This document shows, one piece after another, positions 12,401 through 21,560 of a stretch of DNA of 64,000 bases (position 1 is its first letter; every line of letters starts with the position of its first letter). The notes beneath the pieces were generated by a model. That model searched no databases, was not told where the DNA came from, and worked only from the letters and a program-made list of their open reading frames with translations. The position numbers were made by a program, and so were the translations under genes. The stretch spans positions 66,750,984 to 66,814,983 of the forward strand of contig NC_088300.1 in assembly GCF_032854445.1 (NCBI RefSeq), in the 5' to 3' direction. The stretch comes from Liolophura sinensis (Eukaryota; Mollusca; Polyplacophora; Chitonida; Chitonidae).

Positions 12401-15400
12401 TTTCGAAACCTTTTGTGAGAACTGTGAGATGTAGAGAAATAATTTGCACTGTTTTATGAAGCTTGCATCTTGAAAGATGCAAACAGGTCACTTTTAGCAT
12501 CATTTACGTAATAATTGTATGCATACATTCCACAGAAGAAAGTGCTTTAGTTATTGAAAATGTTGAAGATTTACAGTACTTGTACTAGAGATGAATGTAT
12601 ATTTGAAAATTTACTAACAACAAGAAATAACCGAAATAACTTTAATATATAAAAATATTAGTTTAATAATAACCAAATTACCCATTTCATGAATATTCAT
12701 TTAGTAGCATTTAGTAATTGATGATAATAAAATGCAATTTTTTTTTGTAAAAATGCCCAATTTGTGGTTAAAAATCATCAATATCTGGAACCTAAGAACC
12801 TAGTTTAACTTGCCTCATTTGGTTATTTTGTTCATAAATTTTGCTTTTCTCTACAGGTTAATTGCCATTAAAACCATTTATATACAGAATTAAGTTTAAT
12901 TTTTGGGTAAAATTGGTTTCATTAGGTGAGGGGAATGTTTGATGACCAAGGACAGCCGGTGAAAGAAGCGCCACCCAGCACAGCAGTGGAGATGATTGGC
13001 TGGAAAGATTTGCCTTCAGCAGGGGAAGAAATATTCCAAGTAGAGACAGAGGTAAGATTTAGATTTAAGTAATAAATGAATATTTCAGGCAGAGACAGAG
13101 GTAAGATTTCATTTTTCATGTTTAAGGATTATACCAGGTATAGGCTGAAAATGAGATTTAATTTATCATGTTGAAGAAATATTTTTTGTTAAGAGTTATT
13201 TAAGATTTCTTAAATAAAGAGATAAATAAATTTTCCGTGCAAATATTGAGTTAAGATTCTGTTCCATGATTAAGAAATATTCCATTGAAAGACCAAGATA
13301 AAAGTATTTCCATGATTAAGTAATGTTCAAGACAAAAGATTAAGGTAACATTTATTACTTTGATAAAGATACATTCCATGTGAAGATTTTTTGCCAAAAT
13401 TAGTAAATATTCCAGGGAAAGATTTTTTTTCCATAAGTAAGACGTAGAGTAAGAAAAGTTATGGTAGAGGTAAGAGTTACATGTATTTCCAAGATTAAGA
13501 GAACTTTTACAGAGATCAGATTTAAGCTCATGATTTGGTTCACCCTGTGAGTGGTCATGGGTTTCCTCCCACCATAAGGCTGACCACTGTCTTATAAAAT
13601 GAAATGTCCTTGAGGACAGCATGAAAGACGGTACTGTATTATTTAAAATCATGCACATTTTTTTCACCTGTAAAAACATCTCATTTGGTGATAGCTAAAC
13701 AGTTTCATTGTTGTCTGACAAACATGAGTCAAAAATTTGTGGCACTTCATTTTGATTAAATGTAATCATAAAAGAAAAACAATTTCCCACTGTTTTAATT
13801 TGATTTTTGAGGCAAAACTACATTGGTCATATTGGTCAGTTTCAGGGCTTCACAAAAATATACTTTTATCAGTCATCACAGAATAATGCCTTCAGAATAT
13901 GAATATATGAAAAGGTTGAAGAATTACAGTTCTAGTATTTTAGTATGAATATGAAATAAATTGTTTTTTGATGAAACCGGTATCTTTATATTAAAATGCT
14001 TTGTGACACAAACATTCATGTAGATGCACCAGCATTTGATTTTTATTAAGAATTTTGATTTGCATTATACTACATTAACCTTCTCATTTTAAATTTCTCT
14101 TTGATTGTGACCAGCAAAGAGTTAAGGAAATCATTGCGTGGCGAAAGAACCAGGAAGTGTTAAAGAAGGTAGAGGAAGACTCTGTGATCATAGCTGACAA
14201 ACGTGAAGAGCATGAAAAGACGTACAAACAGATGTTAGTGAAGAAGTTTGAGATGGGGTACAGAAAATTGAAAAGGAAGGGGCCAAGAGAAAAGGAAATA
14301 GCTATTGGAGATGGAACCCCACAACTCTCTGTTGTTGTTAAAGGTGAGGAGAATTTAAGATTATTTATAAATTTGACTGATAAATGTGTAATGCTGTGCC
14401 AAGAATTTCTTGTATACAGTGGTCTGTGGTCAGCTTTTTCAATGGATAACTTGGAGGAAATCCTTGCCTTCCCCAGTCGTAGGAGTGAGTGATTTGAGCC
14501 TGTCATGTCGTGACTTGACTTGAGCCTGTGACCTTGATTTGAATAGAAATCAAGTGATTTTAAATATTTAAACAAGAGTAAAACCAGTGGATATTAATAT
14601 TGTGTTTTTTAGACCTTCAGCTAGAAATTTTTGTTTTCACCACTTTCTTCCTTTGACTGTTCATAGCTGATGTTGACGGTTCACTGGAAGCCATTTTGGA
14701 TACCATGGATACCTATAATTCTGTGAAATGTGAATTAGATCTGGTTCATTATGGTGTTGGAAATATCACAGAGACTGATGTAGAGCTGGCCGAATCATTT
14801 AATGGTGCGTGAGCTTGTTTTGCTTCTTTATGTTTTTTTTTCTGCATTAAAACCATCATTCTGTGAACATTAGATTGTACTGTTTTGAACTATGAAGAAC
14901 CTGGTTTATACTGACCAGTATAATTAGCTCGCCTTACGAAGTAAGGGGAGGTAATGTGAGAGGGGGATCAGATGCTGTCGGTGGATGTCCAGTTTGGTTT
15001 TCAGTTTTTGACCAATCCTAGTGTTGCAGTGGGTACCTATAGTACACAGATAGCTAATCATTTGCAGCAATTTGCATATCAAAGACTGAGGAAGTCTTTT
15101 ACCTCAAAGCTCATCATTTTGCTAAGCTATTCACAGGCAGTTGAATCCCATAGTACATTGGTTGCCAAGTGCCGTTCGCGATTTGCATATCAAAGTCCTC
15201 TGTGGTAAAGTTGTGCACTAACTCCCCACCAGTTTACCACCACACTGATTTACAGTTCCATAACATATGAAGTCATTTCTCCGCTATCTATATGCTTTAG
15301 ATAAACAGTGGTAATTGTGACAATTTAATAATTTTGGTCTTTCTTGTTGATTTAATGGCAAGATCTTGGCACAACATAATTAGAACATATTAGTAATACC

Positions 15401-18213
15401 TGTGTATGACGTGTCAATCATTTTACTTTTTTTTTGATTTAGAGGTCAATATTCTAATGTATCACATGACTTGAACATTATGCAGTTTTATAAACTGCTC
15501 AATCAGACAGTCTATCGGTATTCTCTGAATACCTGGTTTTATTTATTGCTTGATTCTTACAAGATGACACGAAACAATCGCCAGTATTTTGCAAAAGAAT
15601 AGAAATGATTAAAGTTAAATTTTTTATAAACACAATGAAAAAACAAAGAATGCAGTGGACATTTGGAAAAAAAACTCCATAACATTTGACATATTCTGAT
15701 CTGGTCGGCAGTGTTCATCTTTGGATAGTCAGCCGATAAACCTGTTTTGCTTTAGTAATAAACATCTTTCAGCTTCAATGCTTGTTTGTCAGTTACGCGT
15801 TTTCAAAGTGTTTGGAGAATATATTTCAACGAAAAAAAAGGAAAAAAAAAAAAGAATGCCCCAAGACAGCTGAAGGTTAGAGCACCTACCTTGTATGCAA
15901 GAACCCCAGGTTTAATTCTGAGTCAGGTCATATCGAAAACTTAAATTTTTGCAATCTTGGTACTTTTTCCTGGCTTAGGGCTACATAACCTTGATAGGCC
16001 ATGGACAACCTGCTGTCAGTATACTATGGCTGGATTTGGCATTATGTCTGGTATCTTCAGCATGGCATTGCAGTGAGGCAGCACTATTAACGTATGGGTA
16101 CTGGGACTGCTACAAGGAAATATTGTTGTAATATGACCAAAATAATATCCAGAGTTTAACCCCATATTAACAAACAAACAAAAACATCAGATTTGACTAC
16201 ATTTCTAAGCATTGCATTTTCACTTGTCAATAACTACATGTTTTTATTAACAAAAATGCATTAAATATTAAAGAATTTTCGTTTTCAAGAATAATTTTAT
16301 TTTAAATCCCTTTGTTTTCAGGATTCATCTATGGTTTTAATGTCACGGTCCCACAGTCCATTGCATCCTTGGCCAAATCAAAGAGGGTGTCAATAAAACT
16401 CCACAATGTCATCTATAAACTGTTTGACAACTTGATAGAGGATCTAAGTTCTCAACTGCCATTAGCAACTAGAGAAGATGTTACAGGTTAGACCTGAGAG
16501 CTCTCATTCACAACTTCTTTTTTCCCTGACAATCAGCTCTATCAGACACTGGCGCTGTGGTTGTCATTGTTGTTGGAGATGTTATCCTTGTTTCTTTATC
16601 ATGGGCTACAGTTTCAAAATGCATGTTTATTGCATCCTATGGTCGCCCATCAGCCATTTTTTCTTGTTACTTATACTTATTTAGTTGATTGGTGTTTTAT
16701 GTCACATTGAAGAATATTTCACTTATGAATAGGCCTAAGTCTTAAAAGTCTTAAAAGAGTGGAGGAAGCCAAGTAGAGCACAGGGTAAATGACTGCTCAC
16801 TGACAAATCTCCTGATGTAAAGCCACTGGAATCCAAAATTTGGACCTTTATTTCGTGGTCAGAAAGACAAAATGTGAAAGTTACAATTCTGTCAACTTAT
16901 AGGTGATTATTTCTAAGAATAAGTTAAAATTGAAACATTTGTTGGTGTATTAAAGCCAAAGTAACTCTGGCATTGCTGTGAGTAAAACTTTTATCCAAGT
17001 GTAAATGACTTTTTGGGTGTGCTTTCTATGCCAGTGTATCAAATGACATTTTCATGCTTTTTGCTTCTCAAACAGCAGACATTTATTGAGAGAAAGTTTT
17101 AGGAAAATGGTCCTTGGACCTAGAATTTTTGTTTTACTCTTCAAGTTTTTCTTCGGGCTGCCATTGGAAAAATTGACAGCCCTAATTGCTGTTCTTTCAT
17201 TTATAATTAACTTAGTACAAAAGTATATTAATTTATTTGAGGTGGATTAGTTTGTCTTTGTCTTTATTTTTGTTTATAGGAATGTATGAAAAGTATGTTC
17301 CTTATGATACATTGGGATTTGCTCCCCATAACGGGCCTGATTGTAATTTTTTTTTCTGAATTCTTATTTCTTTGACTGTCCTCAGGGGAGGCAAATCTGT
17401 TGCAGGTGTTTAAAGTGACGGAAGGGAAGAAGAAAGTCACAGTTGCTGGGTGCAGATGTACTAAAGGGTCTCTGAACAAGAGGAAGAAATTCCGGATTGT
17501 CAGAGGCGTAGATATTGTCTATGAAGGTAATATTGGCTGGATTGACAAAGCGGTGAACAGACTGAAACATGCATGTAAATTCCTTCCCCTGATATTTCAC
17601 AGTCTCAGTTCTTTTTTCTCAGCACTGCATGTTTCTTATTTGGGAGTGAAATTTTATGGACACTGTGAGATCTCATTTACCTAAATAATCAGACAGGGGC
17701 TGCCATGGCCGCGGTAGTTAGTGCAAAAGTGCGTTGCAGTGACCCAGAAGCCTCGCACAAATGCAGCAAGTTCAGCCCACGACAGCATTCTCACCAATGT
17801 GATTGGTGTGAGTTAGGTTGTGGGTTTCACCCTGGCCTTTGCTTGGTTTCCTTCAACTAGTGCCTATGCATAGGGGAAAAATATTTTGAGTGCGGTGTAA
17901 AACACCAGTCCAGTCAAATAAGTAATATGTCAGTGTCAGACATACTTTTGAGGCATCTGAAGTGATTTCAGTGTGATATTAAGCCCAAAGAAAAAATACA
18001 AATTTTTTTGTATCTGCCATTAACTTTGATTTATTTATAGGTGTGGCTTTATCTCTAAAACATCATAAGAAAGAAGTGGATACAGTCAAGACAGATGTGG
18101 AATGTGGGATCCGTTTTGATGAGTTGTCAATTGATATAAAACCTGGAGACCAGGTCGTGTGTTATGATTTGGAACATCTGGAACAATCAATTGACTGGAG
18201 ACCAAACTTTTGA
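6207..18213 (+). CDS. MTIF2: Mitochondrial translation initiation factor IF-2
   Basis: Spliced CDS: 6207-6455, 7206-7323, 7632-7694, 9139-9250, 9837-9997, 10441-10617, 11055-11104, 11520-11609, 11931-12055, 12211-12289, 12926-13051, 14115-14343, 14667-14804, 16322-16486, 17386-17526, 18041-18213 (731 aa; human protein about 727). All introns are GT-AG and phases close in frame. The product is the GTPase that brings initiator fMet-tRNA to the mitochondrial small subunit and promotes subunit joining in the matrix. Residues 1-83 are basic with one acidic residue, as in a mitochondrial presequence. G motifs: GHVDHGKT (200-207), GGITQHIG (224-231), DTPGH (247-251), NKID (301-304), SALK (337-340). 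The C-terminal part has the '[15 protein letters not shown]' and 'SLKHHK' blocks typical of the family. The start is the first ATG after the acceptor at 6201. Human has NKCD at G4; here it is NKID. Nothing indicates a broken gene. Confidence 0.96.
6887..7122. mobile_element. Mariner-type MITE with 18-bp terminal inverted repeats
   Basis: The ends are exact inverted copies of CAGGGTGTCCCAGAAGTC (6887-6904 and 7105-7122), flanked by TA on both sides (6885-6886 and 7123-7124), the target duplication of Tc1/mariner elements. At 236 bp with no transposase it is non-autonomous. It lies in MTIF2 intron 1, ending 83 nt before exon 2. Confidence 0.9.
8465..8498. repeat. (GAAT)n microsatellite
   Basis: About six near-perfect 'gaat' units in MTIF2 intron 3, one with a 'gagt' variant. 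Confidence 0.8.
8585..8924 (+). mobile_element. SINE family 2 copy (tRNA-derived, about 340 bp)
   Basis: The tRNA-like head has 'agtagagcgcccgcttcagg' and the B-box-like 'agatccagggtcagtcctg'. The body shares 'gttgtaacttcctc' (one mismatch), 'gcaacaaggaggcacatta' and 'catatgactgaaaaattgtt' with the copy at 36804-37169. It lies in MTIF2 intron 3. Confidence 0.85.
9282..9425 (+). repeat. Interspersed repeat shared with 37514-37648
   Basis: The block 'gctcattttagccaatata' followed by 'tatgtaatt(g)gagcagg' and a later 'catggtta..ccatctaat' recurs in the same order at 37514-37648 in VPS39 intron 23. No terminal structure was recognised, so the class is unknown. Confidence 0.7.
9837..11609 (+). 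CDS. MTIF2: MTIF2 exons 5-8: GTPase (G) domain
   Basis: Four exons (9837-9997, 10441-10617, 11055-11104, 11520-11609) carry the complete translational GTPase fold. The P loop GHVDHGKT and switch I GGITQHIG are in exon 5. Switch [10 protein letters not shown] is in exon 6, NKID in exon 7 (50 nt, the shortest coding exon) and SALK at the end of exon 8. All residues needed for GTP binding, and the switch II His, are present. Confidence 0.96.
13031..13520 (+). repeat. Tandem duplication and degenerate repeats over the MTIF2 exon 11 donor
   Basis: A 30-bp segment at 13031-13060, spanning the last 21 bases of exon 11 and the donor, recurs at 13080-13109 with three mismatches (49-bp period). More diverged units built from 'tattcca', 'gattaag' and 'agaggtaag' continue to about 13520. 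The true donor is at 13052. The copy at 13101 is an identical donor, preceded by a potential 12-nt microexon (13089-13100). See findings. Confidence 0.75.
13510..13625 (+). mobile_element. Diverged fragment of SINE family 1
   Basis: Contains 'ggtcatgggtttcctcccaccataa', a body motif of the family (positions about 13551-13576), followed by a degraded tail. It lies in MTIF2 intron 11. Confidence 0.65.
13740..13931 (-). mobile_element. MITE family A copy, minus orientation
   Basis: Shares 'acattggt', 'tttcagggcttcacaaa', 'tttatcagtca', 'acagaataatgccttcag' and 'aaaaggttgaagaattaca' with other family A copies. The left end is degraded. It lies in MTIF2 intron 11. Confidence 0.75.
14115..14343 (+). 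CDS. MTIF2: MTIF2 exon 12: charged insertion region
   Basis: Residues 451-526 are strongly charged, with [19 protein letters not shown] and a Lys/Arg-rich stretch, and look like helix or coiled coil. This aligns with the region of vertebrate mtIF2 that holds the mitochondria-specific insertion, shown in mammals to substitute for bacterial IF1. The correspondence is by position and character. An antisense open frame over the same bases (14084-14575, minus) is a shadow. Confidence 0.85.
14925..15215. other. Intronic block with two ATTTGCAT octamer motifs
   Basis: In MTIF2 intron 13, 'tttgcatatcaaag' occurs twice about 110 bp apart (near 15070-15085 and 15181-15196), each containing ATTTGCAT, the POU octamer in reverse. 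It may be an interspersed repeat unit or chance; nothing else identifies it. Confidence 0.35.
15866..16175 (+). mobile_element. SINE family 3 copy (tRNA-derived, diverged)
   Basis: The tRNA-like head has 'aaggttagagcacctacc' and 'ccaggtttaattctgag' (B-box-like). The 3' half shares 'gtgaggcagcacta' and 'taatatgacc(a/g)aaataat' with 20540-20760. It ends in 'acaaacaaacaaaa'. It lies in MTIF2 intron 13. Confidence 0.7.
16683..16735 (-). mobile_element. 3' fragment of SINE family 1, minus strand
   Basis: On the minus strand this reads as the SINE 3' end: a degraded 'gtgaaatattcttcaatgtgac', then 'ataaaacaccaatcaact'. It lies in MTIF2 intron 14. Confidence 0.55.
17697..17924 (+). mobile_element. 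SINE family 1 copy, old and diverged
   Basis: The head ('gccatggccgcggtagttagtgc'; positions about 17702-17724), 'agtgacccagaagcctc' and tail 'gtgtaaaacaccagt' match the family, but the body is rearranged. It lies in MTIF2 intron 15. Confidence 0.75.
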
Positions 18214-18700
18214 TGATATCCTTATCTAGGCAGATCCTACCTGTGATAACTGGAAATTTAAAAAAATTATTTTAATTATTATTTATAATAAATACGTTTG
18301 AAATACAAGTCTGTGTAAGCTGATCTGACTGAAGTTAATGATTTGTATTGGTTTTGTTGTGAAATATTGCTTTGGGATTTCAGGTTTTTTTTTTCACTAG
18401 TGTGATTTTAATATTCACTTTAGAGTGAAACCCGTGTAAGGATCATGTTAAAATTTGTTAAAAGTTAACGGTGAAAATGTTGTGTGATACCAAAATTTTG
18501 TTATAATCATGAAAATCTGGGTGTTGTAATTATCAAACATACATATATGTTTAAATTTGAGCACACTCATATTTAAAGTTTATATATACAAAACTGTGAG
18601 TCATGTGATGGTATGAACTTCATTCTTGGAGATTTTGTTTTGTGTACATATTTGTATGTTTGTTAATAAGAATATACAGTCTTTGTACAGTCCTTATTTC
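18214..18700 (+). other. MTIF2: MTIF2 3' UTR
   Basis: AT-rich non-coding sequence directly after the TGA. The nearest AATAAA is at 18287-18292, only 75 nt after the stop. Later hexamers at 19004-19009 and 19216-19221, the last with a GT-rich element after it, would give a 1-kb 3' UTR that includes the SINE at 18711. Confidence 0.6.
18287..18292 (+). terminator. MTIF2: MTIF2 candidate poly(A) signal AATAAA
   Basis: First canonical hexamer after the MTIF2 stop, with TG-containing sequence downstream. Alternative signals lie at 19004 and 19216. Confidence 0.45.
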
Positions 18701-18710
18701 TTGTTAATTT

Positions 18711-18978
18711 GGGGGTGTCCGTGGCTCAGTTAATTAGCATACTAGCGCAACGTAATGACCCAGTAGCCTCTCACCAAAGCTGTCGCTATGAGTTCGTCCA
18801 GCTCGTGCTGGCTTCCTCTCCAGCCGTATGTGGGAAGGTCTGCCAGCAACCTGTGGATGGTTGTGGGTTTCCCCGGGCTGTGCCCGGTTTCCACCCACCA
18901 TAATGCCGGCCACCATCGTATAAGTGAAATTCTCTTGAGTACGGCGTAAAACACCTATCAAAAAAATAAATAAATAAA
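18711..18978 (+). mobile_element. SINE family 1, near full length with target duplication
   Basis: Flanked by the direct repeat TTGTTAATTTG (18701-18711 and 18979-18989; the final G overlaps the element's first base). The head 'gtggctcagttaattagc' is A-box-like and the body and tail match the family. The target duplication and (aaat)n tail show LINE-driven retrotransposition. It lies just downstream of MTIF2. Confidence 0.92.
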
Positions 18979-19362
18979 TTGTTAATTTGTTTGGCTTGTA
19001 TTGAATAAAGGTATGTAACAATAGTCTTACAGTTAAGAGCTATGCAGCATGTACAGAAAACATGCTGACCTCCTTGTTTGGCTCTTAATTGTTTTTTATT
19101 CCAGAGAACATTTTCGTTCAACTTGAACTCATTCTGTTTTATCAGAAATTTTATTTCTGATAATTTGCTAACAGTGCAAAATGTACTTTGTAACTCTTTT
19201 TTTTATGCTTGTGACAATAAATGTGCTATACTGTGAACTAAATCAGATGCTGTTGACATTAATAATGATCTTAAAGGCATGTAACTGAATGAGATTTTTG
19301 TGTTACGAGTCCCTTTCTAACCCACAATTAAATATACATGTATAGACTACTTTCCTTCCCTT

Positions 19363-19534
19363 TGCTAACCACTGCGCTCTATTGTGACACATTGCTGGCT
19401 TCCTCTCTGGCTGTGCGTGGGAATGTTTCCCCTGGGCTCTGCCCATTTCTCCTCCTCTATAGTGCTGTCTGCTGTCATATAAGTGAAATATTCTGGAGTA
19501 CAGCATAAAACACCAATCAAATAAATAAATAAAA
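19363..19534 (+). mobile_element. SINE family 1 copy, internally deleted
   Basis: The head is reduced to 'gctaaccactgcgctc'. The 3' half, 'ataagtgaaatattctggag' then 'aacaccaatcaaataaat', is clear. Confidence 0.8.
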
Positions 19535-20120
19535 TAGTGACTCAGCTTAGAACACTGATGTGAGGTGATCAGTAGGGTTATGTTTACTTCACCTCCTTAA
19601 TGACACTTTTGACCAGTCTTGGCAGCTTTCACAAAGAGACTGTCAGCATTTAACCAATCACATGTGCCCGTACAAAAGAGCGAACTATTCCTTTGGGCAT
19701 TTGTCTGCTTTAAGTTTTAAATGCAGGATCTCTTATGTATTGCTGTGGTTGGGTAGAGTGACGACTGACTGTATTTAACCAAAACTTTAATATTTTTTTT
19801 TTCAAGCGATTGATTTATTGATTGAATGATTCCTTAATCTTATAGGGTTGTTTGGCATCAAAGACATTGCTCTTATGGCATAAATCAGCTCCTGTTGATT
19901 GATATGTGGATATCTACATGTACCAGGTGGTTTGTTTGGTATCTGGCAAAGTGACACAATTTCGCCAGGTTATACGGATTTCCTCCACCCATATATCACC
20001 ATTCATGACATGACATCACTGCTACTATATGGCATAAAATCGAAGTTAAGTGAACTAGTTATTGTGTGAATGTTAACAAAAAAAAAAAAGCAAAATATTT
20101 CATTTTTCTGTTTTGCTAGA

Positions 20121-20280
20121 ATTTATTGATTTGACTGGTGTTTATGCCGTACTCAAGAATATGGAGCATTGTGATGGGGGGAAACCGAGCAGGACTCAAG
20201 GGAAAACCACAACCATCTGCTTGTTGCCTACAGACCTTCCCATGTGCGACAGAACAGGAAACCAGAAGGAGCTGGACTTG
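20121..20280 (-). mobile_element. SINE family 1 copy, minus strand
   Basis: The (aaat) tail complement 'atttattgatttgactggtg' starts at 20121, and the body complement runs to 'ggagctggact'. The head is missing. Confidence 0.8.
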
Positions 20281-20539
20281 GTTCCTGCGTTATTGAGCTA
20301 TACTTGAATGTTAACCACTTATTCGTGGAGGTGCCTTTTATTTAAAAGATTTTTTATTGTGGCAGTTAAGCTAATTTGTCAAAATTGTCAAAAGTGGAGT
20401 ATTAAGCAGGCCCAGCACTGCTGTGAAACTCAGGTAAATGAACCTGTTGATCACTGGAGGGGACTAACCAAGTTGTATTACTATTAAGAAGGAGATAGAA
20501 TTTCATGTCCTGCTTGGTTCATTCCTATGATTTTAAAAT

Positions 20540-20765
20540 TAACAATCTTGATTCTACACCTGGCTTGACATTGCTCAAGCGTAAGGTTATAGATGGGTAG
20601 GGCATTATATGGTTGTTGTCCTAGGATTGGTATTTTAGTGAGGCAGCACTATAAGTATGGTAGCAATGGGCCCAATCTTTTGACAATGAAACAATGTTTT
20701 AATATGACCGAAATAATGCTGAAAGCAACATTAAATCTGAAGAAAACAAACAAGAGGAACAAATA
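20540..20765 (+). mobile_element. SINE family 3 fragment
   Basis: Shares 'agtgaggcagcactat' and 'taatatgaccgaaataatg' with 15866-16175, then a short A-rich tail with 'aaacaaacaag'. The head is lost. It lies in the MTIF2-VPS39 spacer. Confidence 0.6.
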
Positions 20766-21199
20766 TGATGGCAATGGAAATATCTTTATAACAGGGCGAT
20801 GTTGTCATGAGACAAGTAACTTAGATCTGGGGTCAAATTACATGCTAAGTAAACACATTCTTGCTCAATTTTTAGAGGCAGTATTTAAAAGCAACAAGCA
20901 GTGTGTACGATGAAATAGCTTTATCTTACTTTGTGACAATTTTTGGTTTTATGAGATGAAAAGATCTATGGATGGAAGTACTTGGCTGACCATGCTGGTG
21001 CAGTTAAATGAAGTTAAACTTAGGACAACACTTTTTTTTTCTAAAACCGTTTATTTATGGGAGAAGGCATGATAAAGTAGCAGAGATTAAGGGGAGATAA
21101 CTGGGATCAATAAGCCCTCTCCTGTGTTTAAAGGTCAAAATGGGTTGGTCATGAGGTTTCTCGTCTGTCAGAAGTGAAATGAACATGACATTATCGTAA

Positions 21200-21560
21200 A
21201 AAAATAATTTAAGCTTAGTTTGCCGTCCTCAGGAGATGGTTATAATAAAACCACCATGCACGAGGCTTACGAGGCAGCTCCGATTCTGGAAAAACTCCCA
21301 CTGCAGATAGAGTCCATCGCTTGTTACGGTATGTGTACTTGTCAATTGTAACAACAACAACATGGGCGTAAGAAAACATTTCCGATTAATTCTCACCAGA
21401 GGCTGTATTTCGCGTGTAGGGGCACCAACAACAGATCGTAACAGTGCGTGCTTTTTAACAAGAATGGCGTATGAGACACACCATACGTGAAATGCATGTA
21501 AATCATATATTGTAGCGTTAGGTTAGTAGTTGTAACATTAGCACCCAGTCGCTGACAGTG
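21200..21560 (+). promoter_or_regulatory. VPS39: CpG-enriched region around VPS39 exon 1
   Basis: About 17 CpG dinucleotides occur in some 330 bp, against very few in the flanking kilobases. They span the start codon and the beginning of intron 1. This is consistent with an unmethylated promoter-proximal region. No TATA box or definite transcription start was seen. 'tgccgtcctcag' at 21221-21232 could be an acceptor for an upstream untranslated exon. Confidence 0.4.

Noticed and set aside
13251-13679. 142-codon minus-strand frame
   Set aside because: It lies over degenerate tandem repeats and a SINE fragment; low-complexity biased composition explains the lack of stops.
14084-14575. 163-codon minus-strand frame
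   Set aside because: It is antisense to MTIF2 exon 12, whose plus-strand frame is conserved and correctly phased.
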